Source: Labia minor
Lineage: Eukaryota; Arthropoda; Insecta; Dermaptera; Spongiphoridae
Assembly (NCBI GenBank): GCA_963082975.1
Contig: OY720350.1
Span: 705,001-769,000 of the forward strand
DNA length: 64,000 nt
Direction: 5' to 3'
Shown here: positions 1-17,007 of the stretch, one piece after another
Position numbering within the stretch: position 1 is the stretch's first letter
Layout: each line of letters begins with the position of its first letter
Translations under genes and position numbers: made by a program
The notes under the pieces: generated by a model
Databases searched by the model: none
What the model was told of the DNA's origin: nothing
What the model saw: only the letters and a program-made list of their open reading frames with translations

Positions 1-2389
1 AAATATTTTTAATGAAAACGGTCTATTTTGTAACATAATTTTACTAAATTGACCTCTTTACAATCTTAATGGTTATACACAAATATATTATATTAAATTG
101 TAAATTAATTTGGAACATTCTGCAACATTAATAACATTTGAAAAACAACTCACAATTATTTGCTGGAAAGATTATATATACGACTGATGTGACTTCATCA
201 TTTAATTTAGAAAAATATTAAATAAAAATTAAAAATAATTAATAGAGTAAAATTTATAAATACAAGTCCTTTTATTCTATCTACAGAACCAAAGTGGACT
301 ATATAGACCCCCAGGGGTCTATTTAGGGGGGATAACAGTAGGGGTCGAATGGGGGTCGTTAGGGACTAGAAGGAAAATAAAATTTTAATTTTTATTATAA
401 TTGACTTAATATTATTTTCTTAATAGAAAATAAAATAATAAACGTACTTATTTATTTAATATTTACTTATTCGGATGAAAATAAGTAACATAAAATATGT
501 AGCTGCTTTGCTTTACTGTTTCAAATTTATTAAATATTAAGGCTAATAGAAAGTTTTATTTTAATTACCTGAAAATATTACCTTTACCGCTGGTGGGGGT
601 CGATGATCTTAAAAAGTTTGGCTACCCCTGCACTACACACAACGGGACCCTCTGCAGACCTTCGAAGAGATGAACCGATGATTTGGTTGTAGTCCAGAGT
701 AGCGAGACTACGAATGGCGTGGAAGCATTTGAAAGAGGACTATGCCCTAAGTAAGAGGGGGGGGGGGGGGGGGCGGCTGGTTCCATTATACAATATTAAA
801 AAAAAAATGTACTAATATGTAATTTAAAAAAAAATTCTAATTTACCAATAAAGGCAATAATAATAATAATAATAATAATAATATCATTAAATACAATTTA
901 AATTCCAAATAATAATAAGGATTAAATGGAATTTGAATGGTTAAAATCTGTTATGACATTTTGTGGTAGTTCATATCTTCAAACTCGATCATAAGCCTTT
1001 TAATTATATAGATGGGATAAACAAGTAAGGGTAAGTTTAAAAAAAATATGTATAAGTAAGTATATATATATTTATTTATATCTTTTAATTACAACACATT
1101 TTATACACCCATTCTATTTAATATATGTATATACAAATACTACAATTATAATTGATAGGAGAGTAAAAAAACAAACAAAAAGAATCCAACACCAATTAAA
1201 TATAATTTTAGGAATTTTAAAAAAGAAATAACTTTTAATATTAAAATAAGATTTTAGGGGAAAAAAAAATATGTTTTCGCTTTTTTAACATATATATATA
1301 TAATAAAATAATATAATTAAAAAAAAATTGGACATTCAAATTTTATATATATATATATATATAAGTATATAAATTATATGTAGAGGTTAAATTTTGAATT
1401 TGTTTATTTTTTTCATAATAAAAATAAATAGAATTTCTATTATTTTTCAGAAAATGTATTTTATAATTACAATATTTTGGTATATGAACACTTTTTTATA
1501 TTTTTTTTCTAAACATCCAATTAATAATATTAATTAATTTCATTATATTTATATAAATTAAAAAAAAAAAAAAAACAAAAACTAAACAACCCAAAACAAA
1601 ATAATTAACTGCCCCAAGAAAATAACCAAACAATGTTATCTATTAAGAGTTTGAGGAAAGTTTTTTAAAATTTATTATAAAAACTTTTATTTTAACTGAA
1701 ATAAGTGCATATGAATATAAATTATTTAAATTTTCCGTTATTTGTGTTAATACTTGTTTTGTATTTTTAATACTTTGAAGAATAAATTATACATTTACTC
1801 TTCTAAACTTCTGATATTTTTATAATTAAAGTATAATCAATATATTATAATACCTAGTTTTTTTGTTATTTTAAAATTATTCTCTTTACATTTAAAATTA
1901 AAATATGATTAAGATTAATGCATCATTATCAGTTTTGTCTTTTGTTTTAATTTAAACCATTTAATAAAATTAAAAATATTATATTTGTATTTTCATATAT
2001 TTCTATTTATTTGTAAAAGTATAGACCATATTTTTTATGTATATATATAATTTAAATATGTCATTCAAATTATTTTCTATTAATTATTACTAAAATAAAC
2101 CTATAGCCACCAAATTAATTTCAATTTAAATATTTCTTACTCTTGTTTATAATTAAAATTTTTAAAATATATTTATTTATATGTATAGATATAATAAATA
2201 TATACATTTAGTGTATATAAACATGCAGATTAAAAGTGAAATTTAATGATAATATCGACATGACTGAATAATGATTTAGATTTAATATATATAAAACAAA
2301 AACTACATTTGTGAAAAGGGTGTGAATATCACTCTATACTAAATATTTTTTTTTTAATTCTGGAATGTTTAATTATATTATGTGGAAAT
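1..2389. other. AT-rich spacer downstream of V-ATPase E
   Basis: No gene is seen. The stretch is dominated by A/T runs and TA repeats. Two islands stand out: a G-rich block near 300-365 with repeated gggggtcg-type words, and 585-775, which holds a hAT-like end, a LINE tail relic and a run of 17 G (757-773). The 3' UTR of the V-ATPase gene, read leftwards from 2389, must end in here, but no polyadenylation site can be picked with confidence in such AT-rich sequence. Confidence 0.6.
640..755 (+). mobile_element. Decayed LINE C-terminal relic
   Basis: Plus-strand translation with frame changes gives RPSKR-TDDLVVV and RLRMAWKHLKEDYAL. This resembles the GRPxxRWxDD tail found after the reverse transcriptase in many arthropod LINEs. 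Only about 35 codons remain, with a stop at the conserved W. It is followed by 17 G. The match is by eye, so this is a tentative relic. Confidence 0.4.
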
Positions 2390-8702
<6,313 letters not shown>

Positions 8703-10550
8703 GGTTATTGATTAAGAGTATCTAAATATTAAAAAGAAAATTTAATTAATATATTAATATTCGAAATATAATAAATTGAATGAAAAGATGAATGTGAAGT
8801 ATAGTGGAGTGGAGAATCCTCTGTCGATCATATGATCCGTGAGGTGTACTACGTAAATCTTAAAAATACTTGAAAAAAATTAATGTTTATAAAAATTAAA
8901 ATTTTTAAATTATATAAATAATTTTGATTTATTTTAATGATAATTTAATTTTAAATGTATATTAATTAAACTTTAAATTTTTTTAAGGAAAAAAAACAAA
9001 CTCAAACTTGAATTGCGCATTTGATTAGATCAGGTTAATGTTAATATGGCTGAATTCTGTTTTCTCCATTGTTTGTTTCAAAAGAAAAGTTAAAGCGATA
9101 TTTTCCCTTAAATAGGTAATTTTTTCACAGTTTTCATTGTTTATTTTACTTAGATAATGATTTGTTATCTTGAAATTAAAGAAACTATGTTTTAATTGTC
9201 AATGAAAATGTACTCGAGTTGTTTTTTTAAATACAACCAAATCAAATTTTACTTTCTATTTATATTAAATTCTATATTATTTTCATTAATTATCAAATTT
9301 GATAGATACTTTGTGAATTTTTATATCATAATTCACTTATATAAAAGTTTTATAATGATCTCGAATGCTCTATTTGATAGTTTTTATTTACTATTTATAT
9401 TTTGCTGACCCATTATATTTTTCCATTTATTTTTATTCTAAATTACTTTTTGAATTATATATTATTTTTTTTTTTTAATTAAAAATTGCTCATTAAAAAA
9501 GTATATTTAAATTAGTTATACATTATATTCATATTTATTATTATAAAAATATTTATTTACAAATTTTTTAAATTAATATTTTATCATAGAATTAATTATT
9601 TTTTATATAAATATTTACATGTTTTTTTTCCATTTCTAACCTAATTTTAATTGATTTTCTTTTCTTTATGAAAATAGTTAAGAAAGAATATGTTTTGTAT
9701 AAATATATATAATAAAAGTTTAATTATTTTGACATAAATTTTCCGAAAATATTTTACTAATGAGTGACAAACTTAATTTAATATTCTAATAAATAAATAT
9801 TTATTTTAAATTAAATATTAGGTACAATGAACTTTCTCTCATTCCCTCTATATATATATATATATATTTATTTATTTTAATTATATAATTTAATGATATT
9901 AAATAATTCTTTTTACTATTTACACCATGTAAGAAAAATTAAATACAAAAGTTATTATAGACTTTATATGTATTTTAAAATATTGTATTTCTAATTTTGA
10001 AAATAAATAATTATTGGAGACCATAATTTATAGGAATATGTCAACATTATTTTACTGGCATAAACATACTAAATTTTAATTTTGATGAAGATTTTTAAAG
10101 CTATAGTTTCCACTAATTTTCATCATAAGATCTTTATATTATTTTTTGGAATACATATGAATTTTGTTATTCATTCTATTATATAATCAATTTCATTAGA
10201 AATTGTTCATATTTTTGTTCTTTATTAAAGTTTTCAAATCGTATATATATATATATATATATATATTTATTTATTTATTTATTATTTAATTTATTGTTTA
10301 TAACTAATGGCTGACAGGTAACATATTGTTTTGTTTTTAAGATTCATTTCTTTCAAATGATTTTCTTTTAATGAATATTCATAATCTTATACAATATATA
10401 AACTAAATATGTAACTTATTAGATTGTGTCAACATAATTTCCTCGATAAAATTCACCTAACACTCACTATACCTTTGCTTTTGAATAATTTCATAACTTT
10501 ATTTGGAAAATTAAAATTTATTATTATTTTTTTCATTAAGTGTTTTACAG
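8703..10550. promoter_or_regulatory. Shared upstream region of V-ATPase E and CNOT2
   Basis: The two genes are head to head, 1.85 kb between the start codon at 8702 and the exon with the CNOT2 start at 10551. The promoters of both must lie here unless there are distant 5' exons. The block 8790-9115 is less AT-rich than its surroundings, holds a perfect 12 bp palindrome GATCATATGATC (8826-8837), and ends in a possible donor (see next entry). The remainder, 9120-10550, is AT-rich with TA repeats at 9848-9867 and 10240-10265. Confidence 0.5.
9030..9115 (+). other. Possible CNOT2 5' UTR exon
   Basis: A less AT-rich patch ends at AAATAG followed by GTAATT (donor at 9116). The CNOT2 coding exon begins right after an acceptor at 10549-10550, so an upstream non-coding exon must exist; this is the nearest candidate. 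Transcript data would be needed to confirm it. Confidence 0.3.
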
Positions 10551-10810
10551 GCTATGGCCAACTTGAATTTTCAACAACCGCCACGGAGCATAGCAAATCA
10601 GAGTTTATCAAGAGGTGGATTTAGTAGCAGTTCATTGTCTGGTCATGTCACACCTACATCAGGGATGTTTCCCGGATCCACAAGTCTTGCGACATCCTTT
10701 ACACCACAACAACTGTCACCAAACAGAAATTTACCTCCACAAATGGGAACTCGAGGCCTTTTTGGCGGACAGAGAGCTTTCCCGGACAGAAGAACAATGC
10801 CAGGCATTGG
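10551..10810 (+). CDS. CNOT2: CNOT2 exon with start codon
   Basis: Acceptor TTACAG at 10545-10550; ATG at 10554 is only three bases into the exon, so the 5' UTR is mostly in an upstream exon. Encodes MANLNFQQ to TMPGIG and ends in phase 2 at the donor GTAATT. Confidence 0.92.
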
Positions 10811-13719
10811 GTAATTAATAAAATATTTATTTTAATATTAATATGAAAAAAATCTTATTTATTATTTCTGAGTCTGGATATTACTATTCCATTTGAAACT
10901 CTTTGCATAGGTTTCAATAATTATTGAGTATTAAATTTCCCAAGCTTCTAATAGCAAAAGTTATAATAATTCATTTCAATGAAACTTATTGTAATTATTA
11001 GGATTCGTCAATCAATCAATAGTATTATGGGCTAAAAGAATAAGTCTTTTCGGCAAAAAACATCTTACAGACTTAAAAAGAAAGCATATATTTAAAAAGT
11101 TTCCTGTTATAACTCACCAAGCCTAACTTAGGAACGTCAATACTTTTAAAAGAACTGATAGATGTATAACAATTTCGCTAAGTGTATTGTGTAAGGGTGA
11201 TTAAACGAAAAATGGTTATTGCGTATGGATATTTTTATATAAAAATGCAGTTAACCAAGGTATCGAGGGATCGGCTCTAGTTAATTAAGTTTGTTGTCAG
11301 ATCGTGTGATTTGAGTCTTTTTAATCTTCCTACTTGTCATTAAGTGCATGGAGTTGGCTGACTTTGGAATTGGAGTGGTTAATCAGTTTATCATTATAGC
11401 GAAGACTATATTTTTTGTTTTCTTGATCTAATTAATTTATCCTGAGGTCTCTATGGGGACACCATATCATCTATTCATTGTAAATATTATATTCGCCCAT
11501 TTGTCCACATTAAACTCAAAGATTCTCTTTATTTTACCATTCTTATTATAATGAGCTTTTTTAACCTAATCGTATTGAATTTGTTTGTTGCTCAGAGTGT
11601 CCAACTCAGTGGGGAATATGGGTTTTGGCATCCAGCAGGCAGCCGCTGTGGCTGCGGCGGGTCGTGCAGCTTATAGCAATCAACAGCAACAAGCGGCCCT
11701 CACTTCTTTCCATTCAGTGTTTGGGGGAAGTGGCGGTGATAATTCGACGCCTCCGCTTCTCGACCTATCGGAATTCCCCTCACTGACCAATCGAGGGACT
11801 GGAGGAGCAACAGGGGCAGGAGCCGGGGGTAGTTCATCTAGCGGGTCAACTGGCCAGAACGATACTCTTCCTCAACCAAGTCCCATGCCTGGAAAACAAC
11901 CCTATGGTGAGGAAATTAATTACCCTCATTTGGAAATTATTGAAAGAAATTCAATCCAAGGAAGAAAATGAAATTTTCATTAATATCAATTTTTTTTCTC
12001 AATTTTACTATAATTAAATTCACGGTTTTCTTATTCTTAAAAACATAAATTTAAGATTGCCCATTAAGTATTTTGGATTCAATTTTTATTCATTGATACA
12101 GTTGAAATTAATGGTAACCAAATGTCACCAACATTTGTCCTTATTTATATTTTAATTATTTTTGATCGATTTTCATTGAGTTTATCATCATACCATCTTA
12201 GTTTCAGAAGTTGCTTGAAAAAATTAGAAAAAGTAGAAAAAAAAAATACATTAGAAAATTAGAATGAAAATAACAGGCTTTTAATAATTTCAATATTTAA
12301 TTAATTTCTGGTACCAAATTTATACTTCGACATTGTTTATCTAGATGAGATTGTTTACTGCTGAGTTTGTTTCAACAGACAACCCATTTTCCATAAATGT
12401 TAAAAAAAACATTGTTTTTTTTCTATATTGTTTATTTTCTACTATAATAAATATTATTTGTTTTCCCTTAAGATATTTCACTGACATAATCACATTAAAA
12501 AACTTAAATATCTAATAGTAAATAGAAGTCCTGATTACTTGGAACTGATTTTGTAGTTGAAAATCAATCCATCTTTTGAACTTGATTTTTTTTAATGGTT
12601 TTAAAACAACATATATTTTCTATTTAAATTACTTAAATATAAATTAATTTACTTTTTTAAAAGTTTCTTTAGTATTATTTTTAAAATTTTCTTTTATTTT
12701 TATTTAATTTTCTTGGAAAATTTAAGAGTAAATTATATATTTATATATAAGATTTTAATACGCAATTCAATGTTAAAATATAACTCAAATTAATATTTTC
12801 CTGAAAAAAAAATTTAAAATTATTCTGAATCATCATGCGTTATAATAAGAATGGTATTTATGATACCTATATATACATATATTAAATTAAATGGGTATTT
12901 TTTTAACGATTAAAAATTTCTTTTCTCAATTTTTTTGACATCAATTCAATTTTAATTGATGATATATATTTATTTTAAAGATTGTATTTTTTTTTATTCA
13001 TCTTGATAAAAACTATCTAATAAAATTGGTTAAATTTATTTCTTGAATTATTTTTACAAAATTTTATAAAACTATTTTTTTTTCTAAATTTTGATTTATT
13101 TTCAGTGGGAATGGTGAAGCAACCTACAGCAGAACCTAGTGAGTTCACAATGAGCAGTGAAGATTTCCCAGCATTGCCCGGGACGCAGAATACAGACGGA
13201 CCTTCATCAGTGGTTGGGAGTGGCTCAGTTGTGGGTTCATCCTCGGGTGCTGTGGGCACCGTCGTATCCTCTGCTCCTTCCGTGGTTGGAAGTTCTGGTA
13301 CAACGATTGTAGGCGCACCAGGCTCTGGTGTGGCAGGTTCTGGAGCACCCGGTAGTTCAAATTCCACGGTGCCAGGAGGTGGAGGAGGGGTGGCAGGCCC
13401 AGGTGGCACTCTAGGTTCTTTAGGTGTTGGTTCTGCTAGTGGATTGGGTTCCACTTTAAATGAAAAGGGCACAGTGTCTTCAAGTGGACCTGGTGGGGTG
13501 GGTCCAGGCACGGGAATCCTTTCAGTATCCGGCTTGCCTGGTTCAGAACTTGCAGATATACAGCCATCGAATCGAGCGCCAGGAGCTGAAAAGTCGTTTA
13601 CCCTTCCTAAAAGAGGCATCCAAACATCACCAGATGGTATACACTACAACTCTTTATATAATATATTTCTATACGTAAAATGGATTAATTCATATTTCTC
13701 TTTTATTTTGAAAATAAAA

Positions 13720-13760
<41 letters not shown>

Positions 13761-16312
13761 TATATTATATCTAAATTAATTAAATTATATATAATAAAAG
13801 TGTAAATATTTGTTATTTTCATTTATTTTATTTTAATAGATAATTTTTATAATCTTATATTTAATTTTGAATATTAGCAATGAAGTAAATAAATTAAAAG
13901 ATATTATTTTATGTTTTATTAGTCTTTTTTTTAAACTTTTTCTTATTATTTTAATTTTCCTAGGTAAAGTGACAAACATTCCAAGTAGCATGGTTAAAGA
14001 CCAATTCGGGATGGTTGGCTTGCTTACATTCATTCGGGCAGCTGAGACTGACCCAAATCTGGTCTCACTGGCCCTTGGTCAAGATTTAACAGCTTTGGGT
14101 CTTAATCTCAATTCACCTGATAACCTCTATCCTAACTTTGGTGGTCCTTGGGCTGAAACGCCTTGTAGGCCTCAAGATATTGACTTTCATGTGCCGCCCG
14201 AATATCTTATTAATCAAACAATTAGGTAACTGTTATTTTATCAATTTTATAAAAACAACTTATAAGTGATTTTTATTTTAAATAGGCATATTATATAATT
14301 ACTAAATCAAAATTTCTATTAAATTATTTTTATATTTTCAGGGATAAATTAGCACCTGTAAAATTAAATCGATATAAAGATGATCTTCTCTTCTATATGT
14401 TTTATACAAATGTTGGTGATGTTCTTCAACTGGCTGCAGCAGTCGAATTGTAATTATAAATACCTATATTGTTGTTTTTTAAATAACATTCTCAATTATA
14501 TAAGCTCCAATTAAAGTAGAAGTAGCATTGATATAATTTTTGAAAATAGATTAACATAAGTACGTTGTAGTAATAAAGTTGATGGCTACTGGCATTTTAT
14601 CTTGACCATTAACACACAAATAAATAAATTATTGAATTATATTTAATGTTAACGGCTCTCTCTAAAATAAACTCTGGTACTACTTACTAATCTTTTATGT
14701 TAAAACAGTTATTTATTGTTTTTTTATATGTAGTAATTCATTGTATATAAATTCTAATTTAAACAAAATAGGTCAGATCGAATTAAGCAATTATGAATAA
14801 ATAAAAAAAAAATTAAAAAACTTATACAAATTGAACACTAAAAAATAAAAAAAAATAAAAGAATGATTCATGATTATAAATAATTTTTATTTCTTTTACT
14901 CGTACAGATTATATAATAAAATTTTCTATTTTTTAAGTGCATTTCCAATTTGTTTAAATAACTTTTTTAAATTCTTTTTTATTTAATTATTCTTTATTTT
15001 TTTCTTTTTCATTTAAATTTTTTGAATTGATTATTAAATAAATAATTAAAATTAAACTATGCTATATAATCCAGTGATATATTGGTAAAATAAGAAGTAA
15101 GGGAACGCATGCATAGTGGGAGCAAAAAAGTCCTATTTTCAGAAAACAATTTTTTTCCATATAAGTTTTTATTTTTTCTTATTCTTACTAAACAAAGTAT
15201 TAACGAACACAAAAAAAGAAATTCTAACTGTAGATTTAAGTGGGAGTTGTCGGGACATAAAAAATTACTGGAACGCATTCCTGTTCTGAAAAAAAGTAAA
15301 GGAACGTCGTTCCCCTCCCAATACACCACTGATATAATCATCCTCGTAAGGCAGTGATTTAGAAATAAATATGGACAATCCTAAAAAGCAACATAAATAA
15401 TTAAAATATAAAAAAAAATATATATATAAAACAAAGTTTATCTTGTTGACTAAAAAGTGTGGAAGAATAAAAAGAGATTAATTCATTAAAATCCTCTTTA
15501 TTGAAATAATTATGAATTCCTTTCAACAGATGGAATATTTCAAGAATTTTATATTTGTGAATATATTATAATTTTTTGTTACATCTTTTGCTAATAAATT
15601 TAGTTGCATATTTAATACTTTTATTAATGAACATGCTTACTTTTGATCAATGTTTAAATAATAAAATGATATAAATCTCGTAAAAATTTTCTATCTTATG
15701 TTGGTATCTCTATGTCTATGAGGAAAGGTCGAAATTAGGTCTAAAAGCTGCTGAGGAAGAAGATTTGCATTGACGATCTGAAATATAATAATCTTAGTAT
15801 TCGGTATTCTTTATTTATATCAAAATATAGTGCAATTTCAACAAAAAGTTTTTTAATTGATTTTAAACGTATTTTTATTTTTATATTACAGGCACCCCTC
15901 TCCCCCATTAGTCCGTTATATCGAGGTTTTACTATACATTGTTTTGTCGATCTACTAACTGCATTTTATTTTATAATCAACACACTAACATTCCATTTAA
16001 ATTTTTTTTATGATAATTTAAAAAAAAAAATCACAAATATTAAAAAACTTAAAATAACACAAAATATGATATGATTTTAGGTACAATAGGGAATGGCGGT
16101 ATCATATGGAGGAAAAAGTATGGATAACACAGGCACCAGGAATGGGAGCTGTTGAAAAAACATCGACATATGAACGAGGCACATATTTCTTTTTTGATGC
16201 GCAAACATGGCGTAAGGTGCCTAAGGAGTTTCATCTTGATTATAATAAATTAGAAGGCCGACCACAATTGCCACCATCATTTTTTCCGGCCGCTCAACCT
16301 CAGGTTGTCTAA
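10554..16312 (+). CDS. CNOT2: CCR4-NOT complex subunit 2
   Basis: Scaffold subunit of the CCR4-NOT deadenylase; with CNOT3 it forms the NOT module that docks on CNOT1 and recruits mRNA decay and repression partners. Six coding exons: 10554-10810, 11596-11906, 13106-13636, 13964-14225, 14342-14449, 16081-16312. They total 1701 nt and give 566 residues, close to the 540 of human CNOT2. The start MANLNFQQPPRSIAN follows the arthropod type rather than the vertebrate one. Residues 141-149 (LDLSEFPSL) and 208-215 (EDFPALPG) are the two short motifs of the N-terminal half. About 218-345 is a Gly/Ser/Val-rich linker. From GIQTSPDG (about 359) to the end is the NOT2/3/5 domain, with GLLTFIRAAETDP, LGLNLNSPDNLYP, CRPQDIDFHVP, EWRYHMEEKVWIT and YERGTYFFFD. 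All introns are GT-AG and no lesion is seen. Confidence 0.97.
11596..11906 (+). CDS. CNOT2: CNOT2 exon 2
   Basis: Acceptor CTCAG. Encodes VSNSVGNMGFGIQQ, an Ala run, a QQQQ tract, DLSEFPSLTNR and a Gly/Ser-rich end. Donor GTGAGG, phase 1. Confidence 0.95.
13106..13636 (+). CDS. CNOT2: CNOT2 exon 3 (Gly/Ser/Val-rich linker)
   Basis: Acceptor TTTTCAG at 13099-13105. Encodes VGMVKQPTAEPSEF, EDFPALPG, then a long low-complexity stretch rich in G, S, V, P and T, ending KRGIQTSPDG. This exon is clearly more GC-rich than the rest of the window. A long open frame on the opposite strand is a by-product of that composition. Confidence 0.95.
13964..14225 (+). CDS. CNOT2: CNOT2 exon 4
   Basis: Acceptor CCTAG at 13959-13963. 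Encodes KVTNIPSSMVKDQFGMVGLL through PEYLINQTIR, the first half of the NOT2/3/5 domain. Donor GTAACT, phase 2. Confidence 0.96.
14342..14449 (+). CDS. CNOT2: CNOT2 exon 5
   Basis: Acceptor TTTTCAG at 14335-14341. Encodes RDKLAPVKLNRYKDDLLFY to LAAAVEL. The donor is at GTAATT, so the apparent TAA after GAATTG is intronic. Phase 2. Confidence 0.95.
15072..15331. mobile_element. hAT MITE, 260 bp, in CNOT2 intron 5
   Basis: Ends are CAGTGATATATTGG at the left and the complement of CAGTGGTGTATTGG at the right. It is flanked by a perfect 8 bp direct repeat ATATAATC (15064-15071 and 15332-15339), the hAT target-duplication length. There is no transposase; an 82-codon open frame inside has no recognisable content. 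Confidence 0.9.
16081..16312 (+). CDS. CNOT2: CNOT2 exon 6 (C-terminus)
   Basis: Acceptor TTTTAG at 16075-16080. Encodes YNREWRYHMEEKVWIT, APGMGAVEKTSTYERGTYFF, KVPKEFHLDYNKLEGRP and the end AAQPQVV; stop TAA at 16310-16312. Confidence 0.96.
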
Positions 16313-16760
16313 ACTCACACCCTCATAACATACATTTTCATCTTGAATTCATCCTTCTTCCCTTCTCACAATTCCTGATCCTTCCTGTCCAACCGAAGAC
16401 CTACACTCATCTTGTCTATCTTGTATAAAATTCGGCAACTAACAAAAAGTGCCTCCTCACTCCTTGAAAAGTGAAACTACAAATCATCCACACCATTATT
16501 CGATTCTCATTTTGACAATGTCTGAGATCTACCTAACAATAGTAAATATATAAGAATTGATGAATTACTAAAACTTCCCTAATGTTAAAAAACTATCCAA
16601 ATTAGATCAAATCAGAAATGAATCAAAAGGATACTACTACCATCTATCTATCTATCTATCTATCTATCTATGTAAATTTGAACATAAACAAGTGATATAT
16701 GAATTAAGGACTGATGAATAATTAATAAATAGGAAATAAAAAATTTTTACATTAAATAAA
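16313..16760 (+). other. CNOT2: Probable CNOT2 3' UTR
   Basis: This stretch is less AT-rich than what follows and contains a (CTAT)n microsatellite at 16642-16671. AATAAA words at 16724 and 16735 are possible polyadenylation signals. Less AT-rich, pyrimidine-rich patches continue at 18350-18600, so a longer UTR is possible. Confidence 0.45.
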
Positions 16761-16966
16761 AATATAGCCACCAATTCTCACTAAATAGAAAACATCGTTT
16801 ATTTTTTGGAACATAAAGAAAAGATAAAAATAATTATAAAAAAAAAAAAAAAATGAAAAAAGACGTGTAAGGTCTTTCGGTTTGATTTTTTTTTCTCCTA
16901 TTATTTATTTATACTAATTTTTCTGGGTATTCAGATGAAAAAATTTTTAAAAAAATTATAAAATAA

Positions 16967-17007
<41 letters not shown>

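Noticed and set aside
585..630. A complete hAT element ending TACCCCTG near 630
   Set aside because: The right end looks hAT-like (complement CAGGGGTAGCCAAACTTTTT), but no matching left end or 8 bp duplication was found.
13017..13619. A 200-codon open frame on the minus strand with Pro/Thr/Glu repeats
   Set aside because: It is the antisense of CNOT2 exon 3; the length comes from the GC-rich, repetitive coding sequence.
14440..14460. A TAA in frame after GAATTG at the end of CNOT2 exon 5
   Set aside because: The donor GT lies before it; splicing to 16081 restores LYNREWRYH, the conserved sequence.
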